DNA from: Aulostomus chinensis | Taxonomy: Eukaryota > Chordata > Actinopteri > Syngnathiformes > Aulostomidae | Length of the DNA: 64,000 bases | Assembly: GCA_037954235.1 (NCBI GenBank) | Contig: JBBMOA010000016.1 | Span: forward strand, 1,059,001-1,123,000 | Reading direction: 5' to 3' | In this document: in pieces, positions 50,791 through 64,000 of the stretch | How the letters are laid out: each line of letters begins with the position of its first letter | Position numbering within the stretch: position 1 is the stretch's first letter | Notes under the pieces: model-generated | The model's database searches: none | The model's input: only the letters and a program-made list of their open reading frames with translations | Told to the model about the DNA's origin: nothing | Made by a program: the position numbers and the translations under genes

Positions 50791-53700
50791 TGGGTGGAAT
50801 GCCTCTGAGGACAGCATCACACATGGAGCTCATTACCCCGCTCCTGCAGCTCTGGCGTCGGCGTCCCTCTGCCAGGTCGCTTTACTCCCTGATAATCGGG
50901 TCGGTTTGACAGGAATTTTCGGGTTCCCTGGATGAAATAACAGAACATCAAAGTATCAGAACCTTTACAAACCCACTTTTATCTCATCACACATTTCAAA
51001 TAAGAGCCCAATATTGCTCACACACACTGGGAATTGAACCAGTGACGCGACCACATGAGCCCCCGAGGCTCATCACCCCTGACCCAACGCTCCTTTGATC
51101 TCTTTAATCTTTGTCACAATCTCATTTTGTCCGGAATTGACAGGTCACATGACTCCAACGGTAGCGTCGTGGCTCTGGCTGACGCTTAGACCTGCACCTG
51201 TTGGCTGCATCCAGATTTCCTACAAATTCACTCTTCAAACATCATCAAACATCAAAGACGACCGGAGGGCCCCTCGCCAGGAGGATGTGACATCAGGTCC
51301 GATGCTCCAGGGCCATAAGGGAGCCACCAGCCACACAAGGTTCTCTTTTTCAAACTGACTTTCAAAAATGGCGTTAGCATTCATTCAGTAAAGACACACC
51401 TGACAATAACGAACTCAAACCTGTGACAACACACACACACACGTACACACGCACACGCACACCCACGATGTGAGTCGACTCCGCTCACAAATTAGAAAAA
51501 GCCTAAACAAGCAGAGGACAACTTCATTTCCATAAAGAGATCCCTCACACGCTCCCTCCCAGGGCGGCCGTGCTGAACTCTGCCCATCAGTCTTGCTCAA
51601 GGACACTTTGTCTCATGGACAGACGAGATTAGCAGAGTCAGAGCCGCCTCCGTGCGAGATCAGCCGAGGTTCTGCTACCTGGAAACCACGTTGACAGGTG
51701 CAGTCGGGGATTTGCAGACTGGAGGCTTGGAGTGTTCCTGACATGCTTCCTATTCCGCAGGGACTCATTTACTTCTCACATAATGACAGTGACACAGTCC
51801 TTGGCTCAGAGTCCACCCGTGTCTCCACGCCTCCCCAAGGGCGTCCCAATGTCACTCTAACTGGTGGAGCCACGTTTGTTACTCCAGCGAGTCTTCCAGG
51901 CATGAAGCAAACGAACAGAGAACAATTAGCCACTCACCAGTGCAACCCAGTTTAATTGACCCATGAGAGGCTGAGGACCCCGCGCCGGGTCCTGATCCTT
52001 AGTTTCAGAAACGCTGACACACAGGGTGTGTTTTAAATAAAGGGTCTCACCCTGGGAGCCAGCAGGCGAGTGAAAGCATTCCTCCGCCGTGTCGAGACCC
52101 AGCAGAAACAGATTCACATCTCATTTTAGACCCTGAACTTGTTTTGTCAATGTCTGGTTCAGGACCAGAAGTGGGTCACGGGAAGATTAAAACTGGCCTT
52201 CCGATGATTCTCCAGAAATAGATGTCAGAACTCATTGGCTGTGCTGCGTTGCAGGAGCGCCGGGTTAGCACGCTGGCTGCAAGCTAAAGTTTTCCATATG
52301 AGTGTAGGCGGTGAGTCAGCAGGCTAGAAATCAATTCATTTCAATTCCACCTCACTGTCCTCCAGGGGACGGCGTCAGAGCCAAGAGTTTAAGAAAACAT
52401 CAATACCTTCATAAAATCACATATGGAAACCTCACTGATCCGATGGAGCGTACGAGGTACTTCTACTCTGAAACACTGGCCTCTGCTTCCTCTCCAGCAC
52501 GCCGACGTGAATCTCCGTCTGACTGCAGCTCAGATGCTCCTCATTACTGATCGATCAGCTTCAAGCGGTTTAATTTCCAATAATGACTGCATTATTATAA
52601 TAATGATAATCTCAACATCACCACAGCCTCAAGAGAAAGTACGTCTCAAACATCCTCATCATCTGTGGGGTTTCCCTGGAACAACAGACACGCACCAGTC
52701 AGCTGACGGGGGCGTGTCTTTGTGAAGTGTCCAGGTTTGACTTGGTTTCCTCGCTTTAGTTTTTAGTGATTTGTGTTTGTGTTGACCACCAGAAACACTG
52801 AGGTTTGTTCAGTCCAACCCTCACTGAGCCACCGGAGCACTTCCTGCTAGCAGACACGGCTAACATGCCGCGCCACACGTGACCAGTTGACTGTGATTAC
52901 AGGCGTCGGTGACAGAATGTTTCTCGTCATGACATCATAACCTGAAGAGGACAGTTGCACTGACGCGTGTTCAGAGAGAGAAGTCCCATCCTCCATCATG
53001 TGCAGCATTTTTACATGAAAGCATTCGTGGAGGAAAAACCAAAGTGAACAGCTGAGTCATCATATTAAACAGCCAGATAAGAACGGTTCGGCGCTTCCTG
53101 ATTGGTGCGGTCCTGGTGTGTAACCTACAGTGAGGAGCAGCAGGAAGTGAACAGTGTGTTGGTGAAATAACTATTTCAAAGGCTCACAGCTTGTTAGCTT
53201 AAATCTCAGAGCTGCAAAGCTGGAGAGAGAAGCGGACGGTTACTGGAAATCCACTGGAAGTCCTTTAAGCGTGGAAGCAAACTGGCTGATTAACTGGCTG
53301 GCGTTCCACGTGTGCCAGGGAGGCCTAATCAGATTTGGGGTTGTTTCATTGACTTGGCTATCTGAGGTAGTGTGAGCACTTAAAGCATGAAAGCCTAACA
53401 ACCAAAGAGAATATGTTGTAGGGGGAGGTTTCAGTCAAAAGGATTAATTAGCACTAAATGGCTGTTTTAAGATAAGAGGACTCGTTCCTACCGAGGCCAA
53501 ATGAGTCTGTTTGATCCAACAGCTCACTCTTTGGATGTGGGAGAGGCTGTGTGCTTGTGCATGTGTGCACAGAGACAAGACGGCCTCTGAAAATATCAAA
53601 TAAATAACCAAACAGCTGCCTTCTCATAGCTGTCCAAAAAAGCATCACTTTCAATAAGTTATCGGGTGAGCGCCAACCCTCCGAGCCACAGGCGACCCCC

Positions 53701-54149
53701 CAGAGGAGGCTGCGACTGCTGCCTCTCCAACACGCTCCGGTTTAAAGGGAAAGAGAAAGAAAGACATGAGGGAGTTGATGAAGCTCGAGAGAAAGAGCGA
53801 GACTGAATGGGATTCTAGAGGAACCTGTTGAAAATGAATGATGGCAACATTTACAGGAGCCGTGTGGAGGATCTGGAACAGGTCTGACACACGTAATAAA
53901 CATAGATGACTCCCCCAGAAGCTGCGTCCTCGCCACGCGACAGCACCGGACTGACCTGAGTAGAGTGCAGGTATTTATACTGCGACACCGCTTCGCTGTG
54001 CTGCACCAGGCCAAACTGAGAGCCACAACTCAAAGAGTTTAAATTCACCCACGAATCGACCTGATTAGCATCTGCGTGGGATGCAGCACCCCCCCATACT
54101 AATGAGCGGCTGAAATATAGGATGAATGTAAGGGAGGGAGCATTACCTG

Positions 54150-54151
<2 letters not shown>
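50789..54151. other. Gene-free DNA
   Basis: CTTGCTCAAGGACACTTTG at 51592-51610 may be a small fossil of the second SINE family. The stretch 53280-53470 has TAAT-type words (GATTAATTAGCACTAAATGG). No exon supported. Confidence 0.4.

Positions 54152-54209
<58 letters not shown>
54152..54209. repeat. (CA)n microsatellite
   Basis: About 29 CA units. Confidence 0.97.
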
Positions 54210-54211
<2 letters not shown>

Positions 54212-54450
54212 CAGCGTGCAGCGGGGAGGTTCATAGATTAACCCCCTACACTCACGGCCATTATTTTTAATTTCCGTATGAAAGATGACACCAAAGTCCT
54301 CAAGTTTAACCTTGGGACAACAACAACAGACCCTTGGAGGTTGGCCTCCCGACTCCTCGTTCTCCGCGCCAGACAAGAGTCACACTTGAACTTTGATTTT
54401 TGTGTAATCAAAAATGATGTGATTTGGAGTTCATGTGGCTAAATATAAGC

Positions 54451-54467
54451 GGGGGGGGGGGGGGGGG
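54451..54467. repeat. Poly(G) tract, 17 bases
   Basis: Uninterrupted G run. Confidence 0.95.
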
Positions 54468-57400
54468 TGGCGTGTTCACGGTGGAGTGTCAACCTGCTCA
54501 CCTTCACACACCAACACTTACTCAGCTGTGTCTGAGACTCAGGTTGGATTTGATGTTAAAGAAAATTACTGATCAAATCTGAACTCCAGTCAACAAAACA
54601 GGAATGAAATTGTTGCCCTCAAAGTCGTAACAAAGAAAGACGCCACATTGTGTGAGGTCAGCATGAGGAGGTGGCGTCTGATGAGCAGGTTGTAAATGAA
54701 TCTGGGAAGCAGCCGTCACTGTAGCTGACTCCAGATCAGGTCACAGACTCAGACACCACCAGCCTTCGCAGCAGGATCCTGGTTATTTCAGTCCTGCGTG
54801 ATGACAGAAAGTGGGAGGAGCCTGTCTAACACCTCCTGTGTGAACGAGATCGGCAGGTTGGTGACAGCAAGTTTCATCTGATCCTTCATATTCAGTGTCG
54901 CTGCTGCTTCAGGACACTGAAATCCAAACCACTGCAGCTGAGAGGTACCGGCCCGTCACGCTGCGACTGGTAAAGCCATTCAGGCAATGTTGGTATTCTG
55001 GTTCCCACAAACGTCGCCACCGTCTACATGCCAGACTCCCACGTCACCTGTGGTCTCCATGTTTGTGTCGCCGCCGTCCAGCCGACCCGTGATGGCACAC
55101 ACAGCTGATGTGCTGACACGATGCTCCATGGCCTCAGTGACTCTCACACATGTAAAACTAATATGAGTTTGTTCGATTCCTCCACAGCGGCGAACGACCT
55201 CTGACCTCGGAGTCGAGCAGCACCAGAATCAAGACGAGCTGCAGGACCATGAATCCACGGGTCACGCGTGGCGGCCGGAGGAGCTGAGTTAGAGGTACAG
55301 ATGAGGGCTGAGAATATGGAGCAGAGCACAGGAACACGCTTCCCACCATTTTAATAAATGAGGTGTGAGCATGGGGAAAAGGCAGGACCTTCAATATTTG
55401 ATCACACAGGCCCGTTGTCATGGCAACCCACCTGCGATCATGAGTGGCAGCTGTCATTAGAGGAGGGGAAGAGGCAAACAGATGGAAACAGAGCCGAGGA
55501 GAAGAGAGTGGAGAGCCTGAGACTGATCCAAAGAAGGGATGAGGGGAAGAGGGGAAGAGGGGAAGAGGGGAAGAGGGACGTTGAGACGCGAAGAGTGAAA
55601 ATCCTCATGACTGCACCCAGATGGACGGACGGGTGGAGGACAGATGGACGAGCAGACGGGTCGACACAGACCAGCTGACAGGAAGACAAACGCCGAGCGC
55701 CTCACATGCAATTTACAAGTCAAGAAAAGTAAAAATACACTCATGTAAACAGTATATGAGGCCGGAAACCTCAAACTGCTAGTACAGTCAGAGTACTTGT
55801 ACTGTACTGTATGTAACGGAGTGAATACTTGTTTCAGGGACATTTTTACGCCAAGTATCTTTTAAGCCTCCATCCTGATGACTCAAACCCAGGCCAAACC
55901 ACCAAGGTGTGTGTGTGTGTGTGTGTGTGTGTTTCTTGATGCAAACAACTCAACAATCATTTCACACACGTTCTAAACCCAGGCCGGGTCAGCACAGTTG
56001 ATGGACGGCAGTATGACCTCATGACCTCATGCAGACGCCTCACCAGTGGGGAGGGACGTTTTTCACCACGTGAGTTGAGCATCAGGGCGCTTCAGTAATC
56101 GAGTGTTTCCCAGCGGCGGCGGCGGTGGCGAGTACAGCCAGTAAACCTTTAATAAGCCTGTAACTTTTGTCTGTCACGTGCGATTCTTAGTTGGGGGTGA
56201 AGGTGAAAGGTCATATTTGCTCAGGAGGGCAGCCTGTCCTCCGGGCCCGCTGGTATGAGGCTCCGCCGCTGGTTTATGTTGCCCGTGACCTTCGGTTCAC
56301 TCAAATGTTTCTTTTTAGCTTTTAGACGCCTGAGTTCCAGGTTTGAATTACAGATTGTTAAAGTGACTGGGAACCTTCTCAGCTCCTCAGACGAGGAAAA
56401 TGATTTAAGTTGAGGAAAGTTGAGCCAGAGGCGACCCCCCCCCCCCCCACACACACACACACATCCCTCCTCCAATCAGAGACAATCATCAGACGTCTGC
56501 TGAACACAGACGTCGCCTGACCTTATAAAACCAGAATGGAGTCCAACAATGTTCCAGGTATTTTACACTGAATGTAATAAGGTTTTATTAGGATGAAGGA
56601 GGATTCTTTCCCACATTACCATAAATTTTTACGCTATAGAGACGAGTTGTGGTCTTTAGCTCGGGTTGGTGGCGGACCCGGTCCTCTCTCTGTCCGTCGC
56701 TGAGTATATAACGCGGCGCGTGGACGGCCTGCAGCTTTGATGGGTCGTTCAAACCATCCTGATGAGTCTCATAAAACACAGCTAGCTGTAGTTTATTAGC
56801 TGCTTTTGGCAAGCAGGGGATAGTTTATGAGCTTCCCTGCTTTATCTAGCTTTTTATTGTTGTGGTGGTGTTGGCTTCCTCCTGAGGAAGCTTCACATGT
56901 GCTGCTAACTGTTGCATTAAAGCCTCTGCGCTCCAGAGACGAGGCGCTGCTGCAGCTGCTGCAGCCACTGCAGCCACAGGTACTCTACAAGCGCCGACAC
57001 GTCCCGTACCGTCATACGTGGTCAGAGTGAAGGAGTCCTCTCAGGTGGAGCTGCTGGAGCCGCGACCGATGGCAGCACGTGAAAGTCAGATGGCTACGGA
57101 ATATCATCTCAACGTCTGCGTAGTGTCTGATCAGCCTTTTATATTCACATAACACCAAATTACAACAGTTTATTATGACACTTTTTAAATAAGCCATCTT
57201 TAGAACCATGGTCTGATTACGGAGGCCCAGCGCTCCCCGTGTGAGAGCAGAGCTATGAAACCATTGAGGTAAAACCTGTGTTCCCAGTTGTGGTTCACTG
57301 ATCTCTTGACAGACGACAAATCTACATCAACAAGTCAGCGTCAGACAACTGCTGCAACAAAACCTAGGTCTTTGTGTCTTTCTGCATCCAGTGACAATGT

Positions 57401-57554
57401 CCCCAACCAGTGATGAGTCCATAGATACCAAGTACTTCATTGTACTTAATGTACTGCAGTTTACGATCAGCTGTTTGGGATCAAACTGTGACTGTCTCTT
57501 CCTACTTTCAGATTTGAAGTACAGGAAAGTTGGAGCAGTGTGAATATCAGTCCA
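54468..57554. other. Gene-free DNA with small repeats
   Basis: An 8-bp tandem GAGGGGAA (55541-55577), GT array (55907-55931), GGC run (56114-56125), and a 14-base C run passing into CA (56435-56461). No gene recognised. Confidence 0.5.
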
Positions 57555-57720
57555 TCTGATGTCTTTTGATGGAGCTACGCTAACACTTCCAACCCACTAC
57601 CAGTCATTATGCTAAGCTAGCGGGGGTCTCAGCTCCCTAGAGAAGGGGCTCCATCTTCTTGTCTGGCTCTGGAGACGATGGACGACGAGAGGCTTTCCAT
57701 AAAATGGACATTATGCTAGA
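57555..57720 (+). repeat. Unclassified interspersed repeat, copy B (3' part)
   Basis: GATGTCTTTTGATGGAGCTA, CGCTAACACTTCCAACCC, CATTATGCTAAGCTAGC and GACGATGGACGACGAGAGGC align in order with the 3' half of copy A (46085-46235). Confidence 0.6.
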
Positions 57721-57876
57721 GCGCCATCTCCTCAGCCTGACGTCATCAGCGCCGCTCACATAGATTCTCAATGCAGCACAACCAAGAGCAGGTTATTGGT
57801 TTTTATAAAATGGGTGTAAGTGTCTGTGTCTATGGCTGCCATCCGTCATGTTGCAGTGGTTAACATGGCAGCAACG

Positions 57877-57878
<2 letters not shown>

Positions 57879-57928
<50 letters not shown>

Positions 57929-58280
57929 ATGCATGCACAAGCTCCCCTGCTTCTCAAAGCTCCATGTGCAGCTGTTTGACCTGGAGAAGATTAGATTGAG
58001 GTACTCCAGGTAGAAAGCGTGTGTGTGTGTGTGTGTATGTGTGTGTGTGTTGTCAGGGGAACAGAGTTGATTTAATCTCTGCTCGTCTCCCCTCAGAGCG
58101 ACTGGAGATGTGGCGCACACATCAACCCACACACACTTTAAAGGCTTCATCTGAATCCACTGAGCTGAAGGGGAATTTGCATGAGATTTTAAATGTTAAC
58201 AAAACAGCGCCTGTACGCACACATGCACGCACACACACGCACACACACACACACGCGCGCACATATACACACACACACAG
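57879..58280. repeat. CA / GT / CA array cluster
   Basis: CA at 57879-57926, GT at 58018-58050, and CA mixed with GCAC/GCGC at 58217-58280. Orientation alternates as at the left end of the window. Confidence 0.94.
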
Positions 58281-59840
58281 GTTTGTGCCTTGGGGCTGAG
58301 GTGCTCTAACAGAAAAGAAATCCCTCTGCAGCCGAACTAACACCTTCCTCTCCATCTCTCTGTCCTGGTGACACTGACTCATCTGTGAATGTTCTCTCCC
58401 CCAGGTAGAACCCCTCCCCCCCACCACATCCCCTATGCAGCCATTTCCTCCCAAACACACACTTGGTGTCTGTCGCTGCTGTCACATACAGGAAAAACTA
58501 GTCATTGTTTCTCAATAGCACAACTAAGAGGTAGGTTTTCACCTAATTTAGTGGAAGGGGGCGGAGCCTGGGCAAGGACATACCCCCTAAGTTTTGGGTC
58601 AAATGAGTCACAGCACTGCCAAATGGTTACAGGAAGTAACCCTAATGGTCCTGCCTAGAACCCTCGCACTCTACCTGACAACAGCGCCATATTGGTTCAG
58701 CTGCTGAGACGCGTGGCCAAAGCTTCAAAGCCACTCCCCTCCTTGAATACTGGCTCTTGTGATTCTTGATGAATTAATTTTAAATTAACGATCTGGACAG
58801 TGGTGCTGGACAGCTCGTTAACACACCCATAAATTACCAAACACCTCAGCCCACATTTACACCCTCAAAAGATCCTGAGATGAAGAGATGAGAGGACGAG
58901 GACACTCCCATCATCAGAGGACGACCCAGGTCACTGCTGTTCATGGACGCAATAAAACGGACCTCAAACCGGCCACATCAGACCCTCAGGACAAATAAGA
59001 GCTGAACATGACCTTCATCAGTGGAGTGACAGGTGCCACCTGGGGATGGAGCAAATGTGACCACATGACATCAACACATAGACTCTGTTCACTTAGGTGG
59101 TTCTGGAGGGTTCTACAGAGTCATGGCCGCTCCAGCGAGCCAGGGTTCTCAATACCAAGAACTCGAACCCTGATGGAACGCGACCCAAGCGTTGTTATTC
59201 ACCACACCTTCATGAACACGTCTGTAAAACGTCTTCCTGTCAGCCTTAACTCAGCCGGGGCTCAACCATACATTAGCCGGTGAACGTCGTACAAACGCTG
59301 GTAATAATCCAGCCTGTCACCCCAGAAGCCTCGAACACAGGTGGTGACAGCGACCTGGTGCCATCTAGTGGCCGTAGTGATTATGACCAGAGCGTCAGTG
59401 AGCGTGGAGCTGTTGGCACTGGATATTCAGGTCAAACTGAACTTCCTTCAGAACTCAGGTCTGGAACCTGAAACTTTTAGTCTCCTTAGAAATCTGGTCA
59501 AACATGTCACCCAACTGATCGGGTCGCTCGGTTTAGGCCGGCCCACCTCTGTAACCATGGGAACTAGCATCCACATGTGATGATTGTGTTACCACAGAGA
59601 AAGATATTCCACAGAGAAAAATGGGCAGCACCAGGATCAGGATCAGGACCAGGACCAACATCAACTCCAGGACCAGGACCAGCATCTGTACCTGCAGCAG
59701 GACCAGGACCAGGGAGACAAACATGTAACTAACTGAGACACCCAGACCTTCTTGTTCCAGCAGCTCACCACAGCAGCTGTTTCTCATTCCTAACACATCA
59801 TAGAGGAGGTGAGAACATCGCCGAGCTCTTAGCACCTCCT
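58281..59840. other. Gene-free DNA with cryptic repeat
   Basis: A degenerate hexamer CAGGAC/CAGGAT repeat lies at 59634-59710. No gene recognised. Confidence 0.45.
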
Positions 59841-59871
59841 GTGTGTGTGTGTGTGTGTGGGGGGGGGGGTT

Positions 59872-59947
<76 letters not shown>
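59841..59947. repeat. GT + G run + CA inverted compound array
   Basis: GT (59841-59858), 11 G (59859-59869), TTAAA, then CA (59874-59947). The GT and CA arms are reverse complements, giving hairpin potential. Confidence 0.95.
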
Positions 59948-59949
<2 letters not shown>

Positions 59950-60476
59950 TCATTAACAGGACAGTGTAAATGTAATCAGTTATGAGCATTAACATCATAT
60001 ATTGTTGTGATTCCACGATTCTATTGAGTGAGAAGCAGTTACACAACGCACGCAGCATGTTTCCACGTTAAAGTTAAGGTGTGTAAAACTGCGGCCTCCC
60101 CTCAGGGTCATGGCGTTTCTATCTACATTGAAAATAATGACATGGACAAAAAAATTGAAACTGAAAAACAGAAAAGCAACAATTGCTCAAAATATACTCC
60201 CAACATGGTGAGCTGAGTGTGCTCTGCTCTTCCTGTGGACTGTAAAGGCTCCACACACACCTCTCAGGTCTGTTGTCATCGTTAGCAGTGTGTGTCTCTT
60301 TATCAACCCGTCCCTTTCACCCGTCTCCATGTTGTTCCTTCCCTCCATCCTCAAGTCTTTTCCTCTCTTTCCCTACATCTTTCTTTCCTTCTCGCTTGCT
60401 TTCTCTTCTGATTTTTCTCCTCCAGTGAGTGTTGTGGATGGAAAGTCAGAGCTGTTAGAATGAATTCAACCTTACT

Positions 60477-60510
<34 letters not shown>

Positions 60511-61026
60511 AGTGTGTGTGTGTGTGTGTGTGTGTGTGAGAGTGTGTGTAGAGTTGTTAAAGTGAGATTGATCCATTGGCTCCAGCTGAGAGGGCCTGGC
60601 TGATTTTCATTCCTTCCAGTTTGCTCTCCTCGGAGGAGCAAACAGGTTGGCTGACTCCAGGTTGCGTCAGGCTGCCGCCGCTCCCACAGAGGAGCGCCCA
60701 CTCTGGCCAGGTTTCAATCCCAGTTTATCCCTCTTTTATCAGCCAAGCGTTGGCTGAGGTCCAACGCTGAGCTCCATGCTCTCACATTATAGCTGTGTTT
60801 ATTACTCAGGGAAGGAAGTTTGGCTGGAGGTCTTTCCTGGTTCCCCCTGAGGATCTAGGAGACCCCAGGCAGCCAGGTGGGAACAGCATTTCTGACGAGG
60901 CAGTGGTCCAGAGACGGCCCACCTGGGACCACACAGGATGACGGTCACCTTCATCTACCTGACACAGGTACAGGTGACATCAGTCAGGTGAAACATGGAA
61001 GTTAGGCAACGAAAAGTCTCAGGCTA
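59948..61026. other. Gene-free DNA with GT array
   Basis: GT array with two GAGAG interruptions (60480-60549). The stretch 60560-60680 contains GAGGGCCTGGCTGATTTTCA and a near-dyad TTTGCTCTCC/GGAGGAGCAAA. No gene. Confidence 0.45.
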
Positions 61027-62820
61027 ACATGACGAGAACGTGACTAGAACATAACTAGATTGTGACTAGCACATGACCAGAGTGTGACTAGAACATGACT
61101 AGAGTGTGACTAGAACATGACTAGAGCGTGACAAGAACATGACTAAAGTGTGACTAGCACATGACTAGCGTGTGACTAGAACGTGACTAGAACATGACTA
61201 GAGCGTGACTAGAACATGACTGGAGTGTGACAAGAACTTGAGTAGAGCGTGACTAGAACATGACTAGAATGTGACGAGAACATGACTTGAGTGTGACTAG
61301 AACATGACTCGAGTGTGACTAGAACATGAGTAGAACGTGACTAGAACATGACTAGAGTGTGACGAGCACATGACTAGAGTGTGACAAGAACATGAGTAGA
61401 GCGTGACTAGAACATGACTAGATTGTGTCTAGCACATGACTAGAGTGGGACAAGAACATGACTAGAACATGACTAAAGTGTGACTAGCACATGACTAGAC
61501 TGTGACTAGAACATGACTAGACTGTGACTAGAACATGACTAGGGCATGACTAGAACATGACTAGATTGTGACTAGCACATGACTAGAGTGTGACAAGAAC
61601 ATGACTAAAGCGTGACTGGAACATGACTAGAACATGACTAGGGCATGACTAAAACATGACTACATTGTGACTTGCACATGACTAGAGTGTGACTAGAGTG
61701 TTACTAGAACATGACAAGAGTGTGAGTAGAACATGACTAGAGTGTGACCAGAATATGACTAGAACATGACTAGAGTGTGACTAGAATGTGACCAGAACAT
61801 GAGTAGAGCGTGACTAGAACATGACTCAAGTGTGACTAGCACATGAGTATAGTGGGACAAGAACCTGACTAGAACATGACTAGAGCGTGACTAGAACATG
61901 ACTAGAGTGTGACTAGAACATGACTAGAACATGACTAGAGTGTGACTAGCACATGACTAGAGTGTGACTAGCACATGACCAGAGTGTGACTACAGTGTGA
62001 CTAGAACATGACTGGAACATGACTAGAGTGTGACTAGAACATGACTAGAACATGACTAGAGTGTGATTTGAACATGAATAGAGTGTGACCAGAATATGAC
62101 ACGAACATGACTAGAACGTGACTAGAACATGACTCGAGTGTGACTAGAACATGACTCGAGCGTGACTAGAACATGACTAGAACGTGACGAGAACATGACT
62201 AGAGTGTGACTAGCACATGAGTAGAGTGGGACAAGAACATGACTAGAACATGACTAGAGTGTGACTAGAACATGACTAAAGTGTGACTAGCACATGACTA
62301 GACTGTGACTAGAACATGACTAGAGCGTTACTAAATTATGACTGGATTATGACTAGGGCATGACGAGAGCGTGACTAGAACATGACTAGAACGTGACTAG
62401 AACAAGACTAGAGTGTGACTAGCACATGAGTAGAGCGTGACTAGAACACGACTACATTGTGACTAGCACATGACTAGAGTGTGACCAGAATATGACTAGA
62501 ACATGACTAGACTGTGACTAGATCATGACTAGAGCGTTACTAAATTATGACTAGATTATGACTAGGGCATGACGAGAGCGTGACTAGAACATGACTAGAA
62601 CAAGACTAGAGTGTGACTAGCACATGAGTAGAGCGTGACTAGAACGTGACTAGAACAAGACTAGAGTGTGACTAGCACATGAGTAGAGCGTGACTAGAAC
62701 ACGACTACATTGTGACTAGCACATGACTAGAGTGTGACCAGAATATGACTAGAACATGACTAGAGTGTGACTAGAAGGTGACTAGAATGTGACTAGAGGG
62801 TGACTAGAACGTGACTAGAG
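61027..62820. repeat. 1.8-kb satellite of 11-bp period
   Basis: Monomers alternate between TGACTAGAACA and TGACTAGAGTG types, giving an 11-bp period with 22-bp dimers, about 160 monomers in all. A distinctive module beginning AGAGCGTTACTAAATTATGA occurs at 62322 and 62531, exactly 209 bp (19 monomers) apart, and the downstream order of variants is repeated. CTAG occurs in most monomers. Confidence 0.95.
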
Positions 62821-63386
62821 TTCCCGGTGGTGGCAGGATCTGTGTTCGGCCCAGGCAGCAGGTCCCAGGTTCTCCCCCTGCTGGGCCCCTGTCATCAGCT
62901 CAGGGAGAGCACCAACAGGCAATAATCTCTCCCTCCGTTTAAATCCTGAGGCTCATCAAGATCCTCTGCCTGGATTGGCAGCGTCCCTCACAAACTCAGC
63001 GGGTTCTGGTCTGTTGGGTGACGCTGCCTGCCTGGCGCCGCTTGTCAGCGGCGGGCCGATGCCGCATGTCTGAAACACGTTCAGAGTGGGAGAACGTCAC
63101 ATGCACCCGTCCACCCATGTGGCACTGCTTTGATTCTCTCCTCATAAACCAGCTCGTCTTTGACAGCGTGAGAAGCCAGAAAACCAGAACCAACGGAGTC
63201 CTGATGAATGTGATTCTTCAAGACACAGGAAGCTTGAGAGGACGTGAACCTGGACTCTGGTGGAGTGGTGGCCTGATTCAAGGGAACCCAGAGGTGACAA
63301 ACTGAAATATCAACACAAGTCATTCTGGCTGCGGCGCCATAGAGAGAAGAGAGTTTTGATTTGAATAAGTGCTTTAGTGACAAATA

Positions 63387-63427
<41 letters not shown>

Positions 63428-64000
63428 GGAGAGGAGGGAGGAGTGAGCCCACCTCCTCTCCTTCATTTCCTGTATAGGAGGAAATACAATAAGTGCTCTC
63501 GGCCGTCTCCTCCAGTAGCCGTTTCAATGGACTCATTAATTGCAGGATAATTAAATAGAATTTATCAAAGGGAACTTCACTTGTTGGGCCCAGAGGCAGA
63601 GCGGTGTTACTGGCAGTGATCAGGCTCCTCCTTCACGCTACGTCCACGTGAACTCACACCATGTCGAGTCTGACGAGACAGAAGTGTCTCCCACGACGTC
63701 CTGCTGTCAACCGCAGCATTCGATCACAACCTTCCTTCAGGATTTATCTGTCCTCATCAGTGCCATGTGTCCCGAGGACAAAGGTATTAGATGTTAATGA
63801 AAAAAGGCATTAATGGTCGAGTCTGTACATTAAAAAAGAAGAAAAATCAAACCAACAATTTCAACATCTGTTTAAAGGCAAAAGCACTAATGAACAGCCA
63901 TCGACCTGCACGGTGCTGCTAGCCAGCTACTCGTGTTAGCAAACTTCTCTTGCTAGCGAGCAACTCTTGCTAGCAAGGTACGCTCATTACCAAGCCAATC
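62821..64000. other. Gene-free DNA with CA array and TTGCTAGC words
   Basis: CA array (63390-63425). Cryptic repetition of TTGCTAGC/GTTAGC words at 63915-63980. The stretch 63500-63570 (CATTAATTGCAGGATAATTA) has conserved-noncoding texture. No exon. Confidence 0.5.

Noticed and set aside
51020..51075. Possible minus-strand tRNA with GGTTCAATTCCC B box
   Set aside because: The T arm does not pair in the correct register and no acceptor or anticodon arm closes.

Overview
The window looks like teleost fish nuclear DNA, most likely a percomorph, from a gene-poor intergenic or intronic stretch. The evidence is (a) some thirty long (CA/GT)n arrays, (b) tRNA-derived SINEs of types common in ray-finned fish, with GGAT-type tails, (c) a decayed Penelope-like retroelement with a GIY-YIG endonuclease, and (d) an assembly gap of 20 Ns inside a tandem array. 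I found no credible host protein-coding exon, rRNA or intact tRNA gene. Nearly every long open frame is a translation of a simple repeat.

Layout. 1-6.9 kb: alternating GT/CA arrays, a SINE whose 5' head is amplified into 12 tandem units, a CCAT-rich array with the gap, and a second SINE with a perfect 15-bp target duplication. 7-22 kb: mostly unique DNA with C/G homopolymers, a perfect 51-bp palindrome, a second SINE type at 16.1 kb and copies of a short unclassified interspersed repeat. 21.6-23.9 kb: a TTAGGG-rich interspersed repeat, then the minus-strand Penelope-like remnant, whose reverse transcriptase is entered in frame by about 20 copies of a 33-bp minisatellite. 24-34 kb: two strong hairpins, a 20-bp dyad minisatellite and two adjacent unexplained open frames. 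34.4 kb: a third head-amplified SINE with a perfect 13-bp target duplication. 38.7-39.1 kb: a single-headed, ancestral-looking SINE abutting a 13-bp CpG minisatellite. 42.2-43.0 kb: about 0.8 kb of almost pure TA-rich palindromic DNA. 44.8-45.3 kb: a 43-bp minisatellite. 46.3-50 kb: dense CA arrays, a 5'-truncated SINE and two neighbouring G runs. 61.0-62.8 kb: a 1.8-kb satellite of 11-bp period with a 209-bp higher-order duplication.

The main theme is tandem expansion seeded by mobile elements. One SINE family carries tandem copies of its tRNA-like promoter head, and that structure was present when the copies retrotransposed. The same family seeds tail arrays, and a separate minisatellite grew inside a Penelope reverse transcriptase. 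All family calls come from reading the sequence; none has been checked against a repeat library.
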